Shown here piece by piece: positions 8,722 to 17,210 of a stretch of 64,000 nt of DNA. The position numbers and the translations under genes were made by a program. The notes beneath the pieces were generated by a model. That model had not been told where the DNA came from. It did not search any database and worked only from the letters and a program-made list of their open reading frames with translations. Source of the DNA: JBFLVU01 sp964589625 (GTDB lineage: Bacteria; Acidobacteriota; UBA4820; DSQY01); contig CAZPSH010000012.1 of NCBI GenBank assembly GCA_964589625.1, positions 1-64,000 of the forward strand, read 5' to 3'. Every line of letters starts with the position of its first letter. Position 1 is the stretch's first letter.

Positions 8722-9816
8722 ATGGAAATGCTGGTTTACGAACTTTTTCCGAACATCACCTGGACCACCGCCGTCCTGGTGGTCCTGCTCGGCTTCATCG
8801 GCGGGGTGCTGAGCGGCTTCATCGGGAGCGGCGGTGCCTTCTTCATGACCCCGGGGATGATGAACCTGGGGATTTCGGGCGTGGTGGCCGTAGGCAGCAA
8901 CATCACCCACAAGTTCGGGAAGGCCCTGGTCGGCGCCACGAAACACGCCCAGATGGGCAACGTGGACAAGCGACTGGCCGCATTCATGTTGCTCACGGCC
9001 CTGGCGGGCGTCAGGCTGGCGGTTAGGAACAACAGCCTGCTCTTCACGGGGGGGGGCGGGGGCCACGGCGAGAGCAGCATGGGGGCCGGGGCGGATCTTT
9101 ACATCAGCGCGGTCTTCATCGGCGTCCTCACCTTCGTCGCGCTGTCCATGCTGAGAGACGCCATGCGGCCGGCCTCCGAGGGGCAGGGCCCGTCCCGTCG
9201 CATCGCAGATTTCCTGGGACGTTTGAGCCTCAAGCCGGTCATCCGTTTCCCCGTATCGGATGTGGAGGTTTCCCTTTGGATCCTCCTCCTGGTGGGCCTG
9301 GCCACGGGGTATCTGGCCGGCACGATCAGCGTGGGCGGGTTCATCGGGGTCCCGGCCATGATCTACGTCTTCGGGGTTCCCACCGCCGTCGCCGCGGGAA
9401 CCGAACTCTACCTGGCCATCTTCATGGGCGCCTTCGGGGCCCTGAACTACGCCTGGGAGGGGTTCGTGGACCTTCGGCTCACCTTTCTGCTGTTCCTGGG
9501 CTCCCTCGTGGGCGTCCACATCGGGGCCTACGGAGTCAAGGTCCTCAGCGAGCGGGTGATCCGGCTCTCCACCGGCGTCATCATCCTCGTCTGCGTCCTG
9601 AGCCGCGCCGTGGCCGTCCCGGTCTACCTCCGGGCGCTTGGCTGGGTGGCCTATCCGCCGGGGCTCGACGCCCCCCTCCAGATGACCAGCACGATCCTCC
9701 TTTTCAGTGCCGGAATCGGCGGCGCCGGTCTCATCCTGTATTTCGTGTTTAAGGCGCACGCCGAGAGGCGGCGCATCCACGCGACGCTTCTGTTCAGCCG
9801 GCCGACGCAGGCCTAG
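8722..9816 (+). CDS. TSUP (TauE/SafE) family permease, copy 2
   Basis: 364 residues, longer than copies 1 and 3, with a loop rich in glycine and histidine between the third and fourth hydrophobic segments (GGGGGHGESS). The first half carries SGFIGSGGAFFMTPGMMNLGIS and VAVGSNITHKFGKALVGATKHAQMGNVDKR, the second TISVGGFIGVPAMIYVFGVP and AAGTELYLA, the TSUP internal repeat. The KHAQMGNVDKRL stretch resembles the RHAKFGNVDMRL of copy 4, so copies 2 and 4 may form a subgroup distinct from copies 1 and 3. The ATG at 8722 is chosen over the GTG at 8701 and the ATG at 8716 because GGAGG (8711-8715) is then 6 bp away. The receiver gene at 9873 follows in the same run. Substrate unknown, possibly a sulfur oxyanion or organosulfonate. 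Confidence 0.85.
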   Translation: MEMLVYELFPNITWTTAVLVVLLGFIGGVLSGFIGSGGAFFMTPGMMNLGISGVVAVGSNITHKFGKALVGATKHAQMGNVDKRLAAFMLLTALAGVRLAVRNNSLLFTGGGGGHGESSMGAGADLYISAVFIGVLTFVALSMLRDAMRPASEGQGPSRRIADFLGRLSLKPVIRFPVSDVEVSLWILLLVGLATGYLAGTISVGGFIGVPAMIYVFGVPTAVAAGTELYLAIFMGAFGALNYAWEGFVDLRLTFLLFLGSLVGVHIGAYGVKVLSERVIRLSTGVIILVCVLSRAVAVPVYLRALGWVAYPPGLDAPLQMTSTILLFSAGIGGAGLILYFVFKAHAERRRIHATLLFSRPTQA

Positions 9817-9872
9817 AGGACGATTCGGAGACAGGCGGGCTATTGTCGGACAGTCTGCCCCGGGAGGTGACC

Positions 9873-10277
9873 ATGGCGGAACGACTGCAGGTTCTCGTCC
9901 TGGACGACGAACCCATCGTGGGCAAGCGCCTTCAGCCCGCGCTGGCCAAGGTGGGGTGCGACGTAGAGGTGTTCGAGGTGCCCTCGGAGGCGCTCGCGCG
10001 CATTCGGGAGAAGGAATTTCACGTCGTCGTGACGGACATTCGGATGGACGACATCGACGGCATCGAGGTCCTCGAGCAGGTCCTTGAGCGGCATCCGCGG
10101 ACCAAGGTCATCATGATCACGGGATACGCCACCGTGGAGGTGGCGAGGGAAGCGCTGGCGAAAGGCGCCTTCGATTTCATCGCAAAGCCCTTCAAGCCCC
10201 AGGAGCTGAGGGACGTCATCGCCAAGGCCGGCGATGCCCTGGGGTTTAAAGGGCTGGCCCAAGCGCCCGAGGACTGA
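9873..10277 (+). CDS. Single-domain response regulator (receiver only), RR1
   Basis: 134 residues comprising one CheY-like receiver and no output domain. Acidic pocket D11-D12, phosphoacceptor D55 (VVTDIRM), switch Thr in MITGYA and conserved Lys105 (AKPF) are all present, so it should be phosphorylatable. It is followed 3 bp later by its cognate kinase. With no DNA-binding or enzymatic domain it must act by protein contact or as a phosphorelay intermediate. The ATG has GGGAGGTGA upstream; an in-frame TTG 30 bp earlier is rejected. Confidence 0.9.
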   Translation: MAERLQVLVLDDEPIVGKRLQPALAKVGCDVEVFEVPSEALARIREKEFHVVVTDIRMDDIDGIEVLEQVLERHPRTKVIMITGYATVEVAREALAKGAFDFIAKPFKPQELRDVIAKAGDALGFKGLAQAPED

Positions 10278-10280
10278 CCC

Positions 10281-11819
10281 ATGTGGACCCGAGAGGTGGA
10301 GGACGCGGGCCCCCCCCTGGACGAGGACGATCCCGCCGCCGCGCGGGAAGCGGAGAAGGCCTTTCTCCAGAGGCCGGGGCTGAGCATACGGACCCGGCTC
10401 TCCCTCGGTTTTCTTTCGCTCTTCCTGGTCAGCACCGCAGTGACGGTCGCGGCCTGGTTCATGCTCACCCGCCTTGAGGTGCGCCTGAGATTCCTCGAGA
10501 CCGTGGACCGGTACACCATGGAGGTCCAACAGGCCCGCAGATTCGAGAAGAATTACCTTCTGTACGGGACCAACCTCGCCGAAGTTCGAGAGCACTTGGA
10601 GAATGCCCGGAGGCTGCTCCACAACAGCGAGGAGGAGGCGCTTCGGGTTCTCTCGCGCCGAGAGTTCTTGGGGATGAAGGAACATTTGGATCACTACGAC
10701 GAACTGACGGCGAGACTGGCGGAACTGGAGCGCACCCGCGCACCGGACCTGGAAGCGGTTCGGCGTTTCATAGAGCCCGAACTGCGGTCCCACGGGTCTC
10801 AGATGGTGGCCATCGCCATGGAGCTTTCGCACCGGGAGCGGAGCAGCGTGCGCTCCACCTTCACCCTGTTCAAGCGCCTCCCGGCCCTGGTCCTCGTGAT
10901 CATCCTGGTCCTCGTGGTGTTCTTCGTGAACTTCCTGGCGCGGCAGATGGTGGGGCCCCTCGGGAGGCTGGTGGAGGCGACGGGCCGATTCTCCAGGGGC
11001 GATTTCACGCCCATCGTCCCCGCCCGGAAATATCGGGACGAGTTCACGAACCTGGCCGCCGCCCTGAACACGATGGCACGTGAGCTCCAGCATCGCCAGG
11101 AGGTCCTGCTCCAGAACCACAAATTGCAGGCGGTGGGCACGCTGACCGCCGGGGTGGCGCACGAGCTCAACAACCCCATCAACAACATCGTCCTCACGGC
11201 GGAGATGCTGAAGGAGGACTACGAGACCCTGTCGGACGCGGAACGCCTCGACATGGTGGACGACCTCGTGAGCCAGGCGGAGCGCGCGCAGAAGACCGTG
11301 AAAAACCTCCTGGACTTCGCCCGCCAGAGCGAAATCACCAGCGAGCGCCTGTCGGTGGAGGAACTGCTCAAGGGGACGGTGGATCTTGCGGGAAACCAGG
11401 TCCGGATGAAGGGGGCCAAGATCGTCCTGAGGACGGCTCCGAACCTGCCGCCCATCCACGGGGACCGGCAGGCCCTGAGCCAGGTCTTCCTGAACCTGCT
11501 TCTGAACGCGCTGGACGCGGTGGCCAAGGGTGGGCACGTCTGGATCGACGCGGAGGAGTCGGACTACCAGGGGTATCTCCAGGTACGGGTCAGGGACGAT
11601 GGACACGGGATCCCCAGCCACATCCTGGCCAACATCTTCGACCCCTTCTTCACGACCAAGTCCAAGGGGAAGGGAACGGGCCTGGGGCTGAGCGTGAGCC
11701 TCGGTATCGTGCGTCAGCACGGAGGCGACGTCCGCGTGGATAGCGTGGAGGGTCAAGGCGCCGTCTTCACGGTCTTGCTCCCCGCTCCGCGAGTGCCGGC
11801 GGTCACGGAGTCTCGTTGA
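10281..11819 (+). CDS. Membrane sensor histidine kinase, HK1
   Basis: 512 residues: cytoplasmic lead, TM1 about 42-62, a helical periplasmic sensor about 63-197 (QQARRFEKNYLLYG resembles helical-bundle sensors of the HBM type), TM2 about 200-220, HAMP about 221-275, dimerisation domain with H294 in GVAHELNNPINN, and a complete HATPase (N box NLLLNALDAV; G1 DDGHGI; FDPFFTTK; GTGLGLS). It should phosphorylate the receiver encoded immediately upstream. The lead before TM1 (EAEKAFLQRPGLSIRTRL) recurs almost unchanged in HK2 and HK3, so the three kinases at 10.3, 12.2 and 15.5 kb are paralogues. It ends the eight-gene run and converges with RR2, 15 bp away. Confidence 0.9.
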   Translation: MWTREVEDAGPPLDEDDPAAAREAEKAFLQRPGLSIRTRLSLGFLSLFLVSTAVTVAAWFMLTRLEVRLRFLETVDRYTMEVQQARRFEKNYLLYGTNLAEVREHLENARRLLHNSEEEALRVLSRREFLGMKEHLDHYDELTARLAELERTRAPDLEAVRRFIEPELRSHGSQMVAIAMELSHRERSSVRSTFTLFKRLPALVLVIILVLVVFFVNFLARQMVGPLGRLVEATGRFSRGDFTPIVPARKYRDEFTNLAAALNTMARELQHRQEVLLQNHKLQAVGTLTAGVAHELNNPINNIVLTAEMLKEDYETLSDAERLDMVDDLVSQAERAQKTVKNLLDFARQSEITSERLSVEELLKGTVDLAGNQVRMKGAKIVLRTAPNLPPIHGDRQALSQVFLNLLLNALDAVAKGGHVWIDAEESDYQGYLQVRVRDDGHGIPSHILANIFDPFFTTKSKGKGTGLGLSVSLGIVRQHGGDVRVDSVEGQGAVFTVLLPAPRVPAVTESR

Positions 11820-11834
11820 TCCTCGGTGATCCGA

Positions 11835-12197
11835 TCAGCAGGACTCCCGGACGAGCCTCACGATTTCCTGGAGCTTGAAGGGCTTCGGGACGAACTTCGC
11901 GGCCCCCCACGCCTCGGCCTCGTGGTGCGTCTCGATGGTGGCGTAGCCGGTGATGACGATCACGGCGGTGGACGGGGCGTTCTCCTTGACGTAGCGCAGG
12001 ACGTCCATTCCCGATGGGCCGCGCATCTTGAGGTCCGTGACCAGGACGTGGAAGGGCGACTGCGCAAGCCGCTGGATCGCCTTCTCGCTCTCGGTGAAGA
12101 CCTCCACCTCGAAGCCCTCCCTCTCCAGCGCGGGCTTGAGCCGCTCTCCCACGATGGGTTCGTCGTCCAAGACCATCACTCGCTTTTCCGCCGCCAT
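11835..12197 (-). CDS. Single-domain response regulator (receiver only), RR2
   Basis: 120 residues, one receiver domain with D11-D12, phosphoacceptor D55 (VTDLKM), VITGYA and PKPF lysine; no output domain. Start ATG at 12197 is preferred over a GTG six bases earlier because GGGAGG then has 6-bp spacing. It is 16 bp downstream of HK2 in the same operon. Strongly similar in opening sequence to RR1 (VLDDEPIVGxRLxPAL), which points to local duplication. Confidence 0.9.
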   Translation of the reverse strand: MAAEKRVMVLDDEPIVGERLKPALEREGFEVEVFTESEKAIQRLAQSPFHVLVTDLKMRGPSGMDVLRYVKENAPSTAVIVITGYATIETHHEAEAWGAAKFVPKPFKLQEIVRLVRESC

Positions 12198-12213
12198 GAA
12201 CACCTCCCGAGGG

Positions 12214-13374
<1,161 letters not shown>

Positions 13375-13482
13375 CCAGACCGCCTTTCTGCATGTTCCGA
13401 TGATACTCCGCCGTTCCGGGAGGCGGAAGGCGGACTTGAAAGGGCGGGCGGATTCCTGCAGGCTGTATGGCGCGAGCGGACG

Positions 13483-14394
13483 ATGACGATCTTCCTTCCG
13501 GTGGCCGGACTGCCCATGAACCTCTGGCTCCTCGTCGCGGCGGGAGGGCTCGCGGGCTTCCTTTCGGGCCTGCTGGGGGTGGGCGGAGGCTTCATCTTGA
13601 CGCCCCTGCTCATCATGCTGGGGATCAGCCCGGCCGTGGCCGCCGCCTCCGGCACCAACGCCATGGTGGGCACCAGCGCCTCCGGCGTGCTCGCCCACCT
13701 CCGCCAGGGAAACGTGGACTTCCGCATGGGGCTCGTTCTCCTCGCGGGGGGCCTCCTGGGCGGCGCGGGCGGAACCTTCTGGGTCCGGGTCCTCCGGCGG
13801 AGCGGAAACCTGGACGCCGTCATCGTCTTCCTGTACGTGGCCTTCCTGGGAATCCTCGGCATCGTGATGTTCGTGGAGGGGCTTCTGGCCCGGATCCGGG
13901 ACCCGGAGGAGGAGAGGGGAATCGCTCCGATGCCCGGGTTCATGAGGGCGCTCCCCTTCCAGGCCGCCTTCCCCGGGTCGGGAATCCGGGTCTCCCTCCT
14001 GGCCCCCCTCATCTTCGGGACGCTCGTCGGGCTCCTGGCGGCCTTCATGGGGGTGGGGGGCGGCTTTTTTCTGGTGCCGGCCATGACCTTCCTTCTGAAA
14101 TTGCCCATGCGGGTGGTGGTGGGGACCAGCCTCTTCCAGATCCTCTTCACCGCCTTTGGGGTGACCGTACTCCAGGCCTCCGTCAACCGAATCGTGGACG
14201 TCGTCGTGGCGCTCTGCCTCATGGTCGGATCCACCGTGGGCGCCCAGGCCGGCGCCGCCGTGGGCCGAAGGCTCAAGGGAACGGAGCTTAGGGTCGTCTT
14301 CGCTCTGCTCCTGCTCTTGTTATCCCTGAAGATGTTCGACGATCTGCTCTCTCTTCCGGCCGCGTTCCTGACCCAGGGGGGAGGCCACCCGTGA
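13483..14394 (+). CDS. TSUP (TauE/SafE) family permease, copy 3
   Basis: 303 residues, the closest relative in the window of copy 1: identical MxIFLPVAG opening, GLLGVGGGFILTPLLIMLGI in half one, FMGVGGGFFLVPAMTFLLKLP in half two, and the VVVALCLMVGSTVGAQAGA helix matching VLALLLMVGSTVGAQIGA of copy 1. The start is set by this homology; the ribosome site is poor, and longer in-frame starts upstream would overlap the divergent HK2 promoter region. It overlaps the following TIGR02186 gene by four bases (GTGA). The pair is bracketed by two kinase/receiver operons (HK2-RR2 and HK3-RR3) and so is probably controlled by them (inference). Confidence 0.87.
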   Translation: MTIFLPVAGLPMNLWLLVAAGGLAGFLSGLLGVGGGFILTPLLIMLGISPAVAAASGTNAMVGTSASGVLAHLRQGNVDFRMGLVLLAGGLLGGAGGTFWVRVLRRSGNLDAVIVFLYVAFLGILGIVMFVEGLLARIRDPEEERGIAPMPGFMRALPFQAAFPGSGIRVSLLAPLIFGTLVGLLAAFMGVGGGFFLVPAMTFLLKLPMRVVVGTSLFQILFTAFGVTVLQASVNRIVDVVVALCLMVGSTVGAQAGAAVGRRLKGTELRVVFALLLLLLSLKMFDDLLSLPAAFLTQGGGHP

Positions 14395-15125
14395 GGAAGA
14401 TCGGCCTGCTCTGGTTCTGGGCCGGCTTCGCGGCCGCCCTCGGGGCCACGGCCCAGCCCCTGCCAGTGGAGGTGCGCCCCGACCGGGTCTCCCAGGGCCT
14501 CTTCTACCGAGGGATCCGGCTGGAGGTGGCCGGATCGGCCCCGCAGGACGGGGCCCTCGTGGTGCTCGTGGAGGGGGAGAGGCGCTCGGAAACTTACGTG
14601 AAGGTCGGACTCAGAGGCCCCTTGTGGCTACCCCAGGGAGGCGTACCGGTGGGGGAGGCCCCGGCCCTATACCTTCTGGCCTCGGAGGGGGACCTCCACC
14701 ATCTCCTGACCGGGGAGGAGCGAAAGCGCGAAGGGCTCGGGCTGTCCTCCCTGCGGGCCTCCCTAAGCGCGGGCGCGGTGGGCGTTCACGAGGCGGAGGA
14801 GGTCCTCCGGGTCTGGCGCCGGTCGGGCCGGCTCTCCCTCGCGGACCGCGGCGTGCAGCGCCGGGACGGCGCGTTCTCCGCCGGGTTTGACTTGCCCCCC
14901 GGCTTGGAGGAGGGAGTCCTCCTCGTGAAGGTCTTTCTCTGTCGGGAGGGGCGGGTCGTCGAGAGGTCGGTGACGGAGGTCCCCGTGGCCCGGACCGGAC
15001 TCGCCGCGTTCCTCACCGGCGCCGCGAGGGACCATCCCTCGCTCTACGGAGCCGGGGCGGCCCTTCTGGCCCTTCTCCTCGGCGCCGCCGTTGGTGCGGC
15101 TTTTCCGCGGCTTCAGGGGCATTGA
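14391..15125 (+). CDS. TIGR02186 / Alph_Pro_TM family membrane-anchored protein, copy 2
   Basis: 244 residues: signal segment (LLWFWAGFAAALGATAQP), extracytoplasmic region opening with VEVRPDRVSQGLFYRGIRLEV (compare ISPEVIRMDAFYGGAEVRV in copy 1), a LRGPLWLPQG segment corresponding to GRFGPIWANAG, and one C-terminal transmembrane helix (LYGAGAALLALLLGAAVGAA). The start is GTG, overlapping the TSUP stop as GTGA, so translation is coupled. Function unknown; presumed partner of the permease. It converges with RR3, 32 bp apart. Confidence 0.78.
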   Translation: MRKIGLLWFWAGFAAALGATAQPLPVEVRPDRVSQGLFYRGIRLEVAGSAPQDGALVVLVEGERRSETYVKVGLRGPLWLPQGGVPVGEAPALYLLASEGDLHHLLTGEERKREGLGLSSLRASLSAGAVGVHEAEEVLRVWRRSGRLSLADRGVQRRDGAFSAGFDLPPGLEEGVLLVKVFLCREGRVVERSVTEVPVARTGLAAFLTGAARDHPSLYGAGAALLALLLGAAVGAAFPRLQGH

Positions 15126-15157
15126 GGGAAAGCGCCCGTCGAAGGAAGGGAGCCCCT

Positions 15158-15520
15158 TCAGGGGGCGAGGACCTTCTCCACCACGTCCTTGAGCCGGAAG
15201 GGCTTGGCCACGAAGGCCGAAACGCCCAGGCGCCGCATCTGTTCGAAGGTCTCCCGGTCCGCGTAGCCCGTGATGACCACGATTCGCGCATCGGGCCGGG
15301 TGCGGCGCACCTCCAGGATCACGTCCATGCCCGTCGGGGGGCGCATCTTCAGGTCCGCCACCACGACGCCGAAGGGCCTCTCCCGCAGGGCCCGCAGGGC
15401 CGACGCCCCGTCCGTGAAACCCTCCGCCTCCACGCCGGCGCGGGCGAGCGCTTCCGTGAGGCGCTCGACCACGATGGCCTCGTCGTCCAGCACGAGCACG
15501 GGAGGTGCGCCTCCCGTCAT
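15158..15520 (-). CDS. Single-domain response regulator (receiver only), RR3
   Basis: 120 residues, a lone receiver with D12-D13, phosphoacceptor D56 (VVADLKM), VITGYA and AKPF lysine. The start ATG overlaps the HK3 stop as ATGA, giving tight translational coupling. More diverged from RR1 and RR2 in the first helix. As with the other four receivers in this window, no effector domain is present. Confidence 0.9.
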   Translation of the reverse strand: MTGGAPPVLVLDDEAIVVERLTEALARAGVEAEGFTDGASALRALRERPFGVVVADLKMRPPTGMDVILEVRRTRPDARIVVITGYADRETFEQMRRLGVSAFVAKPFRLKDVVEKVLAP

Positions 15521-17058
15521 GGGGCACCCGTCGTAGGTTCGGTGAACGGGGGGAAAAGCAGGCGCACGGTGGTCCCCCTCCCCGGGACGCTGTCCACGTG
15601 GATCTCGCCCTTGTGCCGCTTGACGACCCCGTGGCAAATGGCCAGACCCAGGCCCGTCCCCTTCCCGCGTTCCTTCGTCGTGAAAAAGGGATCGAACACG
15701 TGGGGGAGCGCCTCGGCCGGGATGCCCGATCCCTCGTCCGTGACCTCCACCGATGTTCCCCCGCCCTCCCGCGGTCCCGCCGTCACCGTCAGCCGCCCCC
15801 CCTTCGGCATGGCCTGCACGGCGTTCAGGAAGAGGTTGAAGAAGAGCTGGCGCAGGGCGTCGTAATCGCCGCCTATGGGCGGGAGGTCCGCGGGGACTCG
15901 GTTTTCGAAAACCACGGCGGAAAGCGCCATCTCGTTGGCGAGAAGTTCAGCGGCCCCCTCCACGGGATCAAGGAGGCGGAGCGGCGCCAGAAGGGAGGGC
16001 TCGTCCCGCGTGAAATCCAGGAGGCCCCTGACGATGGCGTCGGCGCGCTGGACCTCTCCGTGGATGGACTTCAGCAGCCGGGCCTTTCGCGAGTCCCCGT
16101 CTTCCCGGCACTCCTCGATGAGCGCCTCGGCGGTAATGGAGATGTTGTTCAGCGGGTTGTTCAATTCGTGGGCGATGCCTGCGGTGAACGTGCCCAGGGC
16201 CGCCAGCTTGCCGGCCCGCGTCACCTGCGCCTCCCGGGCCCTCAGTTCGAAGAGCATCCGATTCACCGCCAGGGCGAGGTCGGAGAACTCGTCCCGGTAG
16301 GGCTTGGCCGGAACGATGGGGCTGAAATCGCCGGCGGAGATGCGCCGGGTGTACTCGTGAAACCGCTGGAGGGACAGCGTGATGGTCCTCGCCAGAATCC
16401 AGGCCACCCAGAAGATGATCAAGAGCAGGATGGCCAGGGAGGCGAAGGGGAGGACCTGGGCGACGGACAGGAGGCGCCCGGCCTCCGCGGCCTCCCGGGT
16501 CATGAGCCGATCCAGGAGGTCCAGGGCCTGCCCGCTCTCCTTCTCCAGCGCCCCCTCGACGTCGTCGCGCGAGGACGGGTCCCAAGCCCCGAACCTCTCT
16601 ACGGAGGAGGCCTCCGCAAGGGCCTCCGAAAAGCGGACGAGGTTGCGGCTCAGCCGGGAAAGGGTCTCCGGTCCGGCCACCGCCAGGAGGGCCACCGTGT
16701 TCTCGCGGTAGTGGTCCAGGGCGTCCTCGGCCTCCTTGCGGGCCTCCGGAAGGCCTCGGCCCTCGCGGAAGAAATCTCGAAAATGGGCCCGGGCCACGTG
16801 GAGGTGCCCGCTCAGCGACTCCGAGGCCGACAGGAAGCGGACCTTGGCCCTCACGCCGTACAGGAGGCCCAGGCTTCCGGCGGCGGTGAGGGCCACGAGG
16901 AGGAAGCACAAGAGGAACCCCGAGGCGATCCGGGCCCGAATCGAGAGCTGGGGGCGGTCCAAGAAGGCGCGCTCGGCCTCCCTCAGACGCTCCGCCTCCC
17001 TCGCTCCCAGGGTGTACTCGGGATGGTCCGCCGACGGCTTGGCCGCATCAGGCTTCAT
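15517..17058 (-). CDS. Membrane sensor histidine kinase, HK3
   Basis: 513 residues: cytoplasmic lead (AERAFLDRPQLSIRARI), TM1 about 46-68, helical periplasmic sensor about 69-200, TM2 about 203-224, HAMP, H297 in GIAHELNNPLNN, and full HATPase (NLFLNAVQAM; DEGSGI; FDPFFTTKERGKGTGLGL). Same architecture as HK1 but with a clearly divergent sensor, which suggests the paralogues detect different ligands. The start has GAGGTGAGG about 8 bp upstream. Transcribed divergently from hypF. Confidence 0.9.
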   Translation of the reverse strand: MKPDAAKPSADHPEYTLGAREAERLREAERAFLDRPQLSIRARIASGFLLCFLLVALTAAGSLGLLYGVRAKVRFLSASESLSGHLHVARAHFRDFFREGRGLPEARKEAEDALDHYRENTVALLAVAGPETLSRLSRNLVRFSEALAEASSVERFGAWDPSSRDDVEGALEKESGQALDLLDRLMTREAAEAGRLLSVAQVLPFASLAILLLIIFWVAWILARTITLSLQRFHEYTRRISAGDFSPIVPAKPYRDEFSDLALAVNRMLFELRAREAQVTRAGKLAALGTFTAGIAHELNNPLNNISITAEALIEECREDGDSRKARLLKSIHGEVQRADAIVRGLLDFTRDEPSLLAPLRLLDPVEGAAELLANEMALSAVVFENRVPADLPPIGGDYDALRQLFFNLFLNAVQAMPKGGRLTVTAGPREGGGTSVEVTDEGSGIPAEALPHVFDPFFTTKERGKGTGLGLAICHGVVKRHKGEIHVDSVPGRGTTVRLLFPPFTEPTTGAP

Positions 17059-17210
17059 GTTTCGACCTCACCTCGATTCTACTGCGACCGGCGTCCCACA
17101 GGAAGGGACGGCGCCGAGGGGCAAGCCGGCCCGCAAAAAATCCCCCGGACGAGCCTGGGGTTCCCGGGATTCTTCTCTTCCCGCCCCGCCTCTGCTACCC
17201 TGCCTTGCGC

